Positions 20,798 through 30,632 of a stretch of 64,000 nt of DNA are shown here, piece after piece. Position numbers and translations under genes: made by a program. How positions within the stretch are numbered: position 1 is the first letter of the stretch; every line of letters starts with the position of its first letter. The stretch comes from Stomorhina lunata (taxonomy: Eukaryota > Arthropoda > Insecta > Diptera > Rhiniidae), in NCBI GenBank assembly GCA_933228675.1, contig OW121741.1:39461952-39525951 (forward strand), written 5' to 3'. The notes beneath the pieces were generated by a model. The model did not search any database. It was given only the letters and a program-made list of their open reading frames with translations, and had not been told where the DNA came from.

Positions 20798-22648
20798 ACA
20801 AGAAAGAGTGTTATATTCGGCTGTGCCGAATCTTATATACCCACCATCAAGTTGTGTTAAATTTAGAAACATATCTCATATATCTACGAGGCTGCAGCAA
20901 ATTCAAAACGTGGACCAAATTGGAAAAAAGTTGTTACGCTAGTTGGTATTGTTGGTAAAATATTTGGAATAACTTCGGTTGCAGTAGCTTTAAAGTTCAA
21001 CATTCAAAAGTGTGTAAGTGGTTTCCCTAGTATTTATTTAATTTGAAAAAAATTCGTTATCGTAACCGGGTATGGTTTTACATTAATAAGTTGTTAAATA
21101 CTTTTCGTTTAGCTTAATATTAAGTTAAGATAAAGAAGTTGATAGTAATACGACAGGTCCATATATTTTGTTAGGAGTTCCTAATGCATCTACCATATAC
21201 ATAATCTTAATATTCTGCTTGTACTTCCGAATCATTTTGATTGTAGATATAAAAAAGGGGATGTAATATAAATATATAAGAATTATAGCCAAATGTTGAC
21301 CGATTGTAACAAAATTTCACACACTGGCTGGTATTTATACAGGGCTTATTCTTGCAAAATTTAGTGGCAATAGCTGTCACAGCTTCTAATTTAATAGCTT
21401 TTAACTGGTCCTTGCTAAACATTTTTTGGTTTCCGGGAGTGTTTTTTATATGAAAGCTATAGTCAAATATGGACCAATTCCTATAAAATTTGATATACTG
21501 ACCAATAGTTGCATAAAACTTTGCTATACTAAATTTAGTCGTCATAGCTATCACAATTGTACTCAATTTATCAGCATTTATGTGTTTCCCGGGGCGGGGT
21601 TATATGGGAGCTCTAACTAAATGTGAACCGATTTCGCCCATTTTCAGTACACAACTTTTGTTACATATCGGAAATACTTTTGTAAAATTTTGTCTCTCTA
21701 GCTTTTGTAGTTAAGGAGCTGTCGCGCTTTTATCTGACGGACAGACGGACATAAATCTCCTTTTCTTTTTGTATTTTTGGGTTTCTGTAAGTTTTTTATA
21801 TGGGAGCTATGGTCAAATGGTGACCGATTGTAACAAAATTTTGCACACTGACTGGCATTCACATAAGACTTCCTTTTGCAAAATTTTGTTGCTGTAGCCC
21901 TTTCAGTTAAGGCGCTATCGCGCTTTTATCTAACGGACAGACGGACATAAACCCCCTTTTCTTTTTGTATTTTTGTGTTTCCGTAAGTTCTTTATATGGG
22001 AGCTATGGTCAAATGGTGACCGATTGTGACAAAATTTTTCACACTGGCTGGTATTCACATAAGACTTATTTGTGCTAAATTTGGTGGCGAAAGCTATTAC
22101 ATTTTAGCATTTATTGGCATTTAAGTGAATTTCAGGTGGAATTTTGGCTGTTTCCGTATGTTTTTTATATGGGAGCTATGGTTAAATGTGAACCGATTTC
22201 GATGAAATTTTATATGCTGCCTAGTGCTTATGGAAAACTTCTAGATACCAAATTTTGTCATCATAGCTATTATAATTTGTCAGTTATTAGCAAATAAGCG
22301 ACTAGTCTTGACGAGGTTATACGGGAGCTATGGTCAAATGTTAACCGATTTTGCCCAATTTCAATAGCAAAATTTTCTCATAAATGAAGAATGTTTTTGC
22401 TAAGTTTCAGTGAGCTAGCTCCTTTCGTTTAGGCGTTATCGTGATTTCAACAGACAGACAGACAGACAGACAGACGGACAGACAGACGGACAGACAGACG
22501 GACAGACAGACGGACATCGCTCAATCGTCTTAGAATTTCATAAGGATTCAGAATATATATCGTTTTTGATTTTTGAGCCAATATTAAGGAAATTACAAAC
22601 GGAATGACAATCTCAATATACCCCCCATTCTTTTTGATGGTGGGTATA
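20798..22648 (-). mobile_element. DINE-B copy a, about 1.85 kb
   Basis: The minus strand starts TTATACCCACCATCAAAAAG. It has TATATATTCTGAATCCTTAT, then GATTGAGCGATGTCCGTCTG and a long GTCY microsatellite (22450-22515). Four or more modules with TTATATGGGAGCTATGGTCA and ACCGATT follow on the plus strand. The far end carries the perfect hairpin ATTCGGC-TGT-GCCGAAT. The layout is that of DINE-1/INE-1 with an expanded module region. A 119-codon frame at 21207-21566 is a reading of these modules. Confidence 0.85.
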
Positions 22649-23574
22649 AAAACATTCACTTTTAATAAAAATTTTCTTCGTTAAAAGAAAAAAACTCATA
22701 CAATCTTTTTGAGAAAAAAAATGCACTTTCTTGGATCAGCGAAAAAAAATTTGACTTTGGAAATTTCTTATTATTAAACGTTTCAAGATATTTAAAAGCC
22801 GTTTTAACTATTTTATTTTCTAAACTGTTGGCTATATGTTAGTATTTTTCAAAAAATATGGGTTTAATATCGAATGCACAATGGGTCAAAAATTAAAAAA
22901 TGTTGGAGAGAAAAATTATGTTTTCATTTTTGAAATTAAATAACTTAAAACTCATAATTGTAGCTATAACAAAGTAAACATGCAAAGTAAACAATATTGG
23001 ACAACAATTGAAAGAGCTATACGGTCCAAAATCTTTTTTACTTCTGAGGTGGTCCACTGTGACACCCTGTGTAACTGACACTATTTACAAAGCGTTTCAA
23101 AAAAAGCTTTTCGAAGCAATAACAGATATGTTAGAAAATATAAATATTAGAAATTTTTGTAAATCGGTGCTTTTTTTACAATTTGGATTTTTTGGGAGAA
23201 GACATTATGCGGGGACCAAAAGTCCAATGGAACAAAAATTTATTGTATACGGATTCTCATTATGTTTTCTTTTAAAAGCTCAAAAAATCTTTTTACATTT
23301 CCAAAGAAAATCTTTTTTTATTAGTGAAAAAATATTGCCATAACACGTCGACGATGTAAAAGAAACAAAATTAGCTTTAGAACAAATAACTTAAACAATG
23401 CATCTATATCAGGCGCGACCACCGCGAAGCAAGTGCTTGCCAGAAGTTTTCTTATTCTCATTTATTTAGTCGTCATTCAACCTTTGACGGATGCACACGA
23501 GTGGAGGCTGTTATAAGTTTTGTTAATTTTTTTGTATTTTTTGTTATTGTTTTTTTCAGATACACTGTGAGATT
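22649..23574. other. unassigned AT-rich segment
   Basis: A 111-codon frame at 23008-23343 is Phe/Lys-rich without motif. A slightly GC-richer patch lies near 23400-23520 (GGCGCGACCACCGCGAAGCA). No repeat partner noted. Confidence 0.3.
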
Positions 23575-25045
23575 GAATGTTAGAATAATTATTTTTACGC
23601 TAAACATTCAATCGTTTTTATAGAAAATATTTGATTTTTTTTAGTAAAAAATACATTCATTTTTTCTTTATAGAAAAATAAACTTAAATTTTTTTCTATG
23701 TAAAAGCACATTTTTTAAAGAAAAAAAAAACGTTTTCTAAATAAAAAATACATATTCTAAGGGAAACAAACTTTTTCTTTAAAAATTAAAACATGATAAA
23801 CCTTCTAAAGACATGTTTTTTTTATAGAAAAAGTAAGTTTTTCTATAGAAAAAGTAAGTTTTTCTATAGAAAAAGTAAGTTTTTCTATAGAAAAAGTAAG
23901 TTTTTCTATAGAAAAAGTAAGTTTTTCTATAGAAAAAGTAAGTTTTTCTATAGAAAAAGTAAGTTTTTCTATAGAAAAAGTAAGTTTTTCTATAGAAAAA
24001 GTAAGTTTTTCTATAGAAAAAGTAAGTTTTTCTATAGAAAAAGTAAGTTTTTCTATAGAAAAAGTAAGTTTTTCTATAGAAAAGTAAGTTTTTCTATAGA
24101 AAAAGTAAATTTTTCTATAGAAAAAGTAAGTTTTTCTATAGAAAAAGTAAGTTTTTCTATAGAAAAAGTAAGTTTTTCTATAGAAAAAGTAAGTTTTTCT
24201 ATAGAAAAAGTAAGTTTTTCTATAGAAAAAGTAAGTTTTTCTATAGAAAAAGTAAGTTTTTCTATAGAAAAAGTAAGTTTTTCTATAGAAAAATTAAGTT
24301 TTTCTATAGAAAAAGTAAGTTTTTCTATAGAAAAAGTAAGTTTTTCTATAGAAAAAGTAAGTTTTTCTATAGAAAAAGTAAGTTTTTCTATAGAAAAAGT
24401 AAGTTTTTCTACAGAAAAAGTAAGTTTTTCTATAGAAAAAGTAAGTTTTTCTATAGAAAAAGTAAGTGTTCCTATAGAAAAAGTAAGTTTTTCTATAGAA
24501 AAAGTAAGTTTTTCTATAGAAAGAGTAAGTTTTTCTATAGAAAAAGTAAGTTTTTCTATAGAAAAAGTAAGTTTTTCTATAGAAAAAGTAAGTTTTTCTA
24601 TAGAAAAAGTAAGTTTTTCTATAGAAAAAGTAAGTTTTTCTATAGAAAAAGTAAGTTTTTCTATAGAAAAAGTAAGTTTTTCTATAGAAAAAGTAAGTTT
24701 TTCTATAGAAAAAGTAAGTTTTTCTATAGAAAAAGTAAGTTTTTCTATAGAAAAAGTAAGTTTTTCTATAGAAAAAGTAAGTTTTTCTATAGAAAAAGTA
24801 AGTTTTTCTATAGAAAAAGTAAGTTTTTCTATAGAAAAAGTAAGTTTTTCTATAGAAAAAGTAAGTTTTTCTATAGAAAAAGTAAGTTTTTCTATAGAAA
24901 AAGTAAGTTTTTCTATAGAAAAAGTAAGTTTTTCTATAGAAAAAGTAAGTTTTTTAAATTGTATTTATAAAAAAATATGCTATGCTGAATATACATTTCT
25001 AAAAAGTAATGTTTTCTTTATAGAAGCAAAAGAAAATAATTTTTG
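23575..25045. repeat. 21-bp palindromic satellite (core 23820-24955) with decayed flanks
   Basis: About 54 tandem copies of a 21-bp unit form a highly homogeneous core. Each unit is the 16-bp perfect palindrome TTTTTCTATAGAAAAA plus GTAAG. Because 21 is divisible by three, the plus strand stays open for over 400 codons (FYRKSKF, then VSFSIEK after a one-base deletion near 24080). This is not evidence of a protein. Rare variants include TGTTCCTATAG near 24467 and CTACAGAAAA near 24410. Both flanks hold decayed units such as TTCTTTATAGAAAAATAAAC. Confidence 0.95.
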
Positions 25046-25231
25046 TTTACATAAAAACAACAAAAAAAGATCAATACTCCTCCGCATGTTCATTTCACGC
25101 TGGTTCAGCGGTAACTGAAATAAAATAGAAATAAACAACCAAATTTATGTCAATTCTTGCTTCTGCCTGTGTATCCTCTCTTTCGATCACAAATACAATC
25201 ACATTCCTCTCTTTGGTCATCCCTGATCTAT

Positions 25232-25435
25232 ATTCATGATAGGTAAGTTAGCCCCTAGGGGCCGAGCACCGATTGTCATTTTCACATACACAACCAAACC
25301 AAAAAGGTTCTTGTTGCTTTATTTTAGAATTTGCAACAACAAAACACATGCAAAAGAGTACAAGAAAATAGTTATTTGTTCAGTCTTTTTATGTGTAAAA
25401 TCAACAAAACATTGATATTTTCTATGTCCTCTCAA
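25232..25435 (-). repeat. dispersed repeat R, copy 1
   Basis: The minus strand matches 40086-40305 on the plus strand: TTTTGGTTTGGTTGTGTATG, GTGCTCGGCCCCTAGGGGCT, TTGCATGTGTTTTGTTGTTG, CATAGAAAATATCAATGTTT. The palindrome GCCCCTAGGGGC marks this copy. Family unknown; it may be LTR or MITE sequence. Confidence 0.6.
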
Positions 25436-25546
25436 GGGTTATCCATTTCGTGGTTTTAAAAGTATATGACTGGAATTTGACACCTGTCAAACTAAGTTGT
25501 TGAAACAATTTTTTTCTTTTCAGTTGAAAGTCTGACATTGACGAAA

Positions 25547-26181
25547 ATGGATCGCTTAAGTGTCACACAACGCATAAAAATGATCAAAACATAAAAAAAT
25601 GGTGATTCTGCAACAGCTACATATCGTGCTTTAGGAGGAGATTATGGTTTACATAATCGTCCAACTACACAAGCAATTGGCTAAATTGTGAAGAAATTTG
25701 AACAGACCTGGAGCAGTTACAAACATTGTAAGGCTTGTGCATCATCGTTTCGCTCGTTCTGCTAAAAATATCGCTGCTGTAAGTAAAAGTGTTGCCGAAG
25801 ACCCGAATGTGTCGATTCCTCGTCGTTCTCAGAAGAATACGACTTGGAGAATATGTGGTTTCAACAAGACGGTGCCACATGCCACAAAATTCGACCGAAT
25901 ATGGCTTTATTGCAAGAGACATTCCCTGCCAGCGTCGTGGCGATATCAACTGGGCACCAAGATCGCATGCAATTTTACACCATTAGACTTTTTTGTGGGG
26001 CTACACTAAAGACCGTGTTTATGCAGATAAATTTTTAACTCTTGAGCACTTAAAAACCAACATTCATCAAGTCATGGCTTAAATACCGCCCAATATGTAT
26101 CAAAGGTTGTTCGAAAATTACCTCAATGCTTGCAACATTTCGTGTGGTGGTCATTTAAATGATGTAGTGTTTCACATATAA
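25547..26181 (+). pseudogene. mariner-like transposase, deleted and inactive
   Basis: The N-terminal helix-turn-helix part reads MDRLSVTQRIKMIKT, stop, KNGDSATATYRAL, then GAVTNIVRLVHHRFARSA and VAEDPNVSIPRRSQ in a second frame. About 400 bp including the first catalytic Asp region is missing, and the sequence resumes at ENMWFQQDGATCHKIRPNM (second catalytic Asp in QQDGA). Near 25970 the expected CDLTPLDFF reads CNFTPLDFF, so the third Asp has become Asn. The C-terminus ends GGHLNDVVFHI. At least two frameshifts and two stops. DINE-A copy b begins 26 bp after the stop. Confidence 0.9.
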
Positions 26182-26206
26182 TGTCAACGTTCAAACTCTA
26201 TAATAA

Positions 26207-27008
26207 ACAAGTAAGAAAAGCTATAGTCGGTCAAGCCCGATAATATAATACCCTTTACTACGAAGGTCAAATATGGACCAACAATTAAACAAGTTTTTCC
26301 TTAGTCTTAGAGACATACATACATATACTATGTGCTATTTTTTTCAAAATTTCGAAATTTATATCATTTCCGGCTAAGGGCCTAAAATGGGAGCTAGAGT
26401 CAATTGTGGACCGATTGTTACCAAATTTTGACTATTGGTTTATATTTACAAAATATTTATCTGTGCAAAGTTTAAGTAATCAAATGCATTTATCTTTAGA
26501 GTTATAAACGCTTTTTTGCTTTTATGTGTATATAAACGTCTTTTGAGAATGTGTCTTGTATGGGAGGTATAGTCAAATATGGGCCGATTTCTACAAAATT
26601 AGGAACACTGATTAAGGTTATTATAGGTAATATTTATACTGCATATTATTGAAATACAACTAAATTCGTGGCTGTAAAGGACCAAAAACTCTATTCCGGG
26701 AAGGCATCCCTATGGGAGGTACCCGAAATAGTAATCCGATTTCGCCCAAAAAGTATAGAGATCGTCCTTATACCAAAATATGAATCTGTGCCAAATTATC
26801 TTTAAACTTACGACCTGTAGAGTAATAACAAGCTTACATGGATAACCGGCCAGCCAGCCAGCCGGACGGACATCGTTAAAACAACTCAGGGTTTGATTCT
26901 AAGTCGATTGGTATACTAAAAGGTAGGTCTCAGACCAATCTTTCTATGCGTTACAAACATCAGCACAAACCCAACATACCCTTTCCACCTATGGTGGTGA
27001 AGGGTATA
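26207..27008 (-). mobile_element. DINE-A copy b
   Basis: ACAAGTAAGAAAAGCTATAG, the hairpin GGTCAAGCCCGA, modules with GGGAGCTAGAGTCAATTGTG and GTATGGGAGGTATAGTCAAA, CCAGCCAGCCAGCCGGACGG, ATGCGTTACAAACATCAGCA and terminal GGTGGTGAAGGGTATAA. It abuts the mariner relic. Confidence 0.85.
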
Positions 27009-27164
27009 AAAAAAATATCGTGAAAAAATATTTTATATCTGTTTTATTTACATTAACTTTTGAAACCCCAAAGAGATAACTCGATATATTCAAGTTCCAA
27101 ATATTGAGTCTGATTATATTTGACTATAGCCTTAATATGAACTAAAACCTTGAAAATTACATAA

Positions 27165-27590
27165 AATTGAAAATGCACCTCAATAACCTGCCAGTCGGTA
27201 TACATTAGACTACAACCCTTTTACAAACCCGCCCCCCGAAAATAATGTAAGTAAATGTTTATAAACATTAAATTACAATAGATTAATGATTATACAAAAT
27301 TTAACTGTTATAACAGTGGGGCAAAATTGAGGATAGGAAGCAAAAAAAGCAAAACACACTTCTTTGTTTACAAAAGGCCACTGATGTTAACATAAGTCAA
27401 TTGTGGCCACCAAAAATCTGTTTCTTCATTTTAATTTTCAAAAAATAACGACCGATTATGTCGCCTGACCACAAACCGCGCCATATGCTCACTTTCTTTT
27501 CAATTAATGCTCATTTCTTGAAATTTCATCATTTGACAGCCAATTTACTTTCTAACCTCACATTTGCGCACCCTGTATATCAATGTGATA
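27165..27590. repeat. dispersed repeat D, copy 1
   Basis: GTAAGTAAATGTTTATAAAC, AGATTAATGATTATACAAAA, GGCAAAATTGAGGATAGGAA and GCGCACCCTGTATATCAAT recur in order at 29215-29640. The inner part from GGGGCAAAATTGAGG to CACATTTGCGCACCC looks like a TIR element with ends like CAGGGTGGGCAAAT. A block between the copies holds two Helitron-like elements. Confidence 0.65.
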
Positions 27591-27606
27591 GCTGGATTAT
27601 CTTATA

Positions 27607-29013
27607 TTCTTAAACGAGCAATAATTGTATGTATGTACTTGTTTGGTACTTTTTTGAAACTATGTCGGATAGGGGTAAAAAAGGGTGGAAATAGTTTTTT
27701 TGGTACCTTTTTAACCCACTCTTATTTTTTAAACCAAAGAATATAGAAAGGAACTTTGTACTGCAGCCAATAGATATGAAATAAATATTGAACACGTATT
27801 TGGTACTTTTTTGATTTTGGGGCCAAAATGGGTAAAAAAGAAGGGATAACATGATAACTTAACAACTCAAAAAGTACTATGAATAAGAATTATGTTAACT
27901 GCATTTGAATAAAATGTACCGAATTCAATTGGTACCAAAGAAGTACCAAATATGCATATGGAACTTTTTGAAAGTAGGGGATAAAAAGGGGAAAAATGAG
28001 TAATGTTATAACTTTTAAACAAATGACTGTTTGTATGTATGTTCTTTATAGAATAGTAGACTGTGAATTTGATCATGTTATGCTCTTTAGCGAAGATGTT
28101 GCGGATAAGCCGCCGAAGGTTTTTAAGTTGATAAGACTAATTTCCGACAGATGGCGCCACTGAAAATTACTAAAAATGAATTAAATCGTAAACTGTACAT
28201 TTGATCATGCTATGATCTTTAGCAAAGTTGTAGCGCATGAGCCGCGAAAGCTTTTTAGTTGGTATAAATCATTTCCGACAGGTGGCGCTACTGACACTTA
28301 CTTAAAGTCAATTTAATCGTAAGCTGTACATTAAATCATGCTACAATCTTTAGCAAAGTTGTTGCACATGAGCCGACGAAGGTTTCTTGGTTGGTATGAA
28401 GAAATTTCGACAGATGGAGCCACTGAAATTTACTCAAAGTCAATTTAATCGCAAGCTGTACATTTAATCATGCTATAATCATCAGCAAAGTTGTTGCGGA
28501 TAAGCCGACGAAGGTTTATGAATTGAAATGAGCAACGTCCGACAGGTGGCACCACAGAAAATTACTAAAAATGAATTAAATCGTAAACTGTGCATTTGAT
28601 CATGTTATAATCATAAGCAAAGTTGTTACGAATAAGCAGACAAAGGTTTCTTATATGGTATGAACAACTTCAGGTGGCGCCACTGCAAACTACTCAAAAT
28701 GAATTAAATCGTAAACTGTGCATTTGATTAGACTATAATCTTTAGCAAAGTTGTTGCGCATGAATCGACAGAGGTTTCTATTGATATGAATAATTTCCAA
28801 AATTATTCAAAAAGAGTTAAACTGTAAACTATGCAAACTATGTGTTGGTCGGACAAAATAAATCAAATAATTCAAAATTAACTGAATATTTGTACAATGT
28901 CTTTCCTCTAAATTTATTTTAGCACTTTATAATATAAAATATATAAAAACTTTAAAATTTTCCTCAAAATGCTTATCATAAAGCTCCGAGCAAGGCTCGG
29001 TCAACCAGGTACT
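27607..29013 (+). mobile_element. HLE-1 copy a, Helitron/Helentron-like, 1.4 kb
   Basis: The 5' end is TCTTAAACGAGCAATAATTG, followed by TTGGTACTTTTTTG and GGGGCCAAAATGGGTAAAAA segments. Five or six tandem ~132-bp modules (28080-28860) carry CGACAGGTGGCGCCACTG and AGCAAAGTTGTTGCGCATGA. The 3' end has the perfect hairpin CCGAGC-AAG-GCTCGG 12 bp before the end TCAACCAGGTACT. The inverted copy at 35269-36743 has the same limits. There is no rep/helicase frame. A TC start, 3' hairpin and no long TIR suit a Helitron-type non-autonomous element, but CTRR is not seen. Confidence 0.75.
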
Positions 29014-29026
29014 ATTATTTTAATAT

Positions 29027-29046
29027 TCTTAAACGAGCAATAATTG

Positions 29047-29117
<71 letters not shown>

Positions 29118-29180
29118 TTTAAAATTTGCCTCAAAATGCTTATCATAAAGCTCCGAGCAAGGCTCGGTCAACCAGGTACT
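29027..29180 (+). mobile_element. HLE-1 mini-element: both ends joined by (TA)n
   Basis: About 25 bp of the HLE-1 5' end (TTCTTAAACGAGCAATAATT) is followed by a TA microsatellite (29051-29116). The last ~65 bp of HLE-1 come next, with CTTATCATAAAGCTCCGAGC and the hairpin end AACCAGGTACT. It begins 13 bp after the preceding HLE-1 copy in the same orientation. Confidence 0.8.
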
Positions 29181-29214
29181 ATATGTTTAGTTGATATAGG
29201 TATAATTATTAAAT

Positions 29215-29640
29215 TCAGAACAAAGAATTTGAATATGAGCCTCAACAACTGTATCGTATTGCCTGATTAGACTATAAACCATATATGAACCCACCCTCGA
29301 AAATTATGTAAGTAAATGTTTATATGCACTTAATTGCGATAGATTAATGATTATACAACATTTAACTGTTGTATAGGGTGGCAAAATTTGAGGATAGGAA
29401 CACACTTTTTTTTACAAAATGTCCCTAATGTTAACCTTATCCCCCTTATTTGCTTCCTCATTTTCATTTCAAAAATATACAGGCTGACAAACCACACCAT
29501 ACGCTCACTTTCTTTGGATGAAAAGATTTTTCGAGGACTAAATGTAGATTTTGTTTGTGAAAATTTAGTTTATTTGACGGTTAAATTACTCACATTTGCC
29601 CACCCTGTATATCAATATGATTATGATACATAAATGATGA
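29215..29640. repeat. dispersed repeat D, copy 2
   Basis: Second copy of the 27165-27590 unit, same orientation. Its inner element ends GGGTGGCAAAATTTGAGG and (reverse) CAGGGTGGGCAAATGTGAG are plausible TIRs. Confidence 0.65.
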
Positions 29641-29769
29641 TACAATACATAAGTCTTGTATATTGTACAATCAATCAATAATATTATAATCGAAACATAT
29701 TTGTTTGACTTAAAACCAGCATTGGCCATTAGTTGCATGTGGCAGGGGAATAACAAAAATTTAAATTAA

Positions 29770-30585
29770 ACAAGTAAGAAAGCGCTATAGTCGGTCAAGC
29801 CCGACCATACGATACCCTTCACCACTGAGGTCAAAGGTGTTATTTTTCCTGTATAAAGACAAATATTGGCTAAATTTGGCCATCATACAAACTTTTTCTC
29901 AAAACATATATATTTAACCTGTTTCCGTCATTTGGACTTATATGAGAGCTAGTGTCAAATGTGGTCCGATTATCTCGAAATTTTGCAAATTGATAACAGT
30001 TGTTACAAAAATTATGTGTGCGAAAAATAAACTTAAAATTTTCAACATTTTTAGATTTACGAGCGTTTTAGTGATTTTTTGTCTCATTTAGTGCGTTTTT
30101 AAAGAAGAGTTTGTATGGGAGCTATGGTCAAATGTGGACCGATTTCAAGAAAATTTGGTACAGTAATATAAGTTTATATAAGCAGTATCTGTTTTAAATT
30201 TCATGAAAAAATGTTGATATTTGTGGCCAATATATCAATTCCGGGAAGTGGGACCTATGGGAGGTACCATAAATAATGGACCGATTTTGACCAATTTCAA
30301 TAGCCATGGTCCCATTGTCAAAAAAATTATCTATGCCAAATTTCATCAAATTATCTTTAGAATTGCGACCTGTAGTTTGATTACAAGGTTTACATGGGGG
30401 TCCAGCCAGCCGTCCAGCCAGCCAGCCAGACGGACGGACGGACGGACATCGCTAAATCGACTCAGAAAGTGATTCTAAGCCTATTGGTATACTAAAAGAT
30501 GGGTCTAAGACAAATATTTCTATGCGTTACAAACATCAGCACAAACTTATAATACCCTTTCCACCTATGGTGGTGAAGGGTATAA
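29770..30585 (-). mobile_element. DINE-A copy c
   Basis: Complete by its ends: ACAAGTAAGAAAGCGCTATA, hairpin GGTCAAGCCCGACC, ATACCCTTCACCACTGAGG; then TGGGAGCTATGGTCAAATGT, the CCAGCCAGCCAGACGGACGG tract, ATGCGTTACAAACATCAGCA and GGTGGTGAAGGGTATAA. The short frame with GPMGGTINNGPILT recurs in every copy as a translation of the repeat. Confidence 0.9.
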
Positions 30586-30632
30586 CAAGAAAACTTTAGT
30601 TTTACTCGTACTCAGAAAAACACAAACAAAAA

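Noticed and set aside
22450..22515. Short regular repeats that might suggest a CRISPR-like array
   Set aside because: They are a GTCY microsatellite inside DINE-B. The organism is clearly eukaryotic and there are no unique spacers.
23793..25118. 441-codon open frame with FYRKSKF and VSFSIEK repeats
   Set aside because: It is a translation of a 21-bp satellite whose period is divisible by three. A one-base deletion changes the peptide without closing the frame, and decayed satellite lies on both sides.
30221..30472. Recurrent frames with GPMGGTINNGPILT (also at 9159, 41509 and 51954)
   Set aside because: They are the same DINE-A repeat segment in each copy, in both orientations, with no start-codon or frame conservation. 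There is no sign of a real protein.
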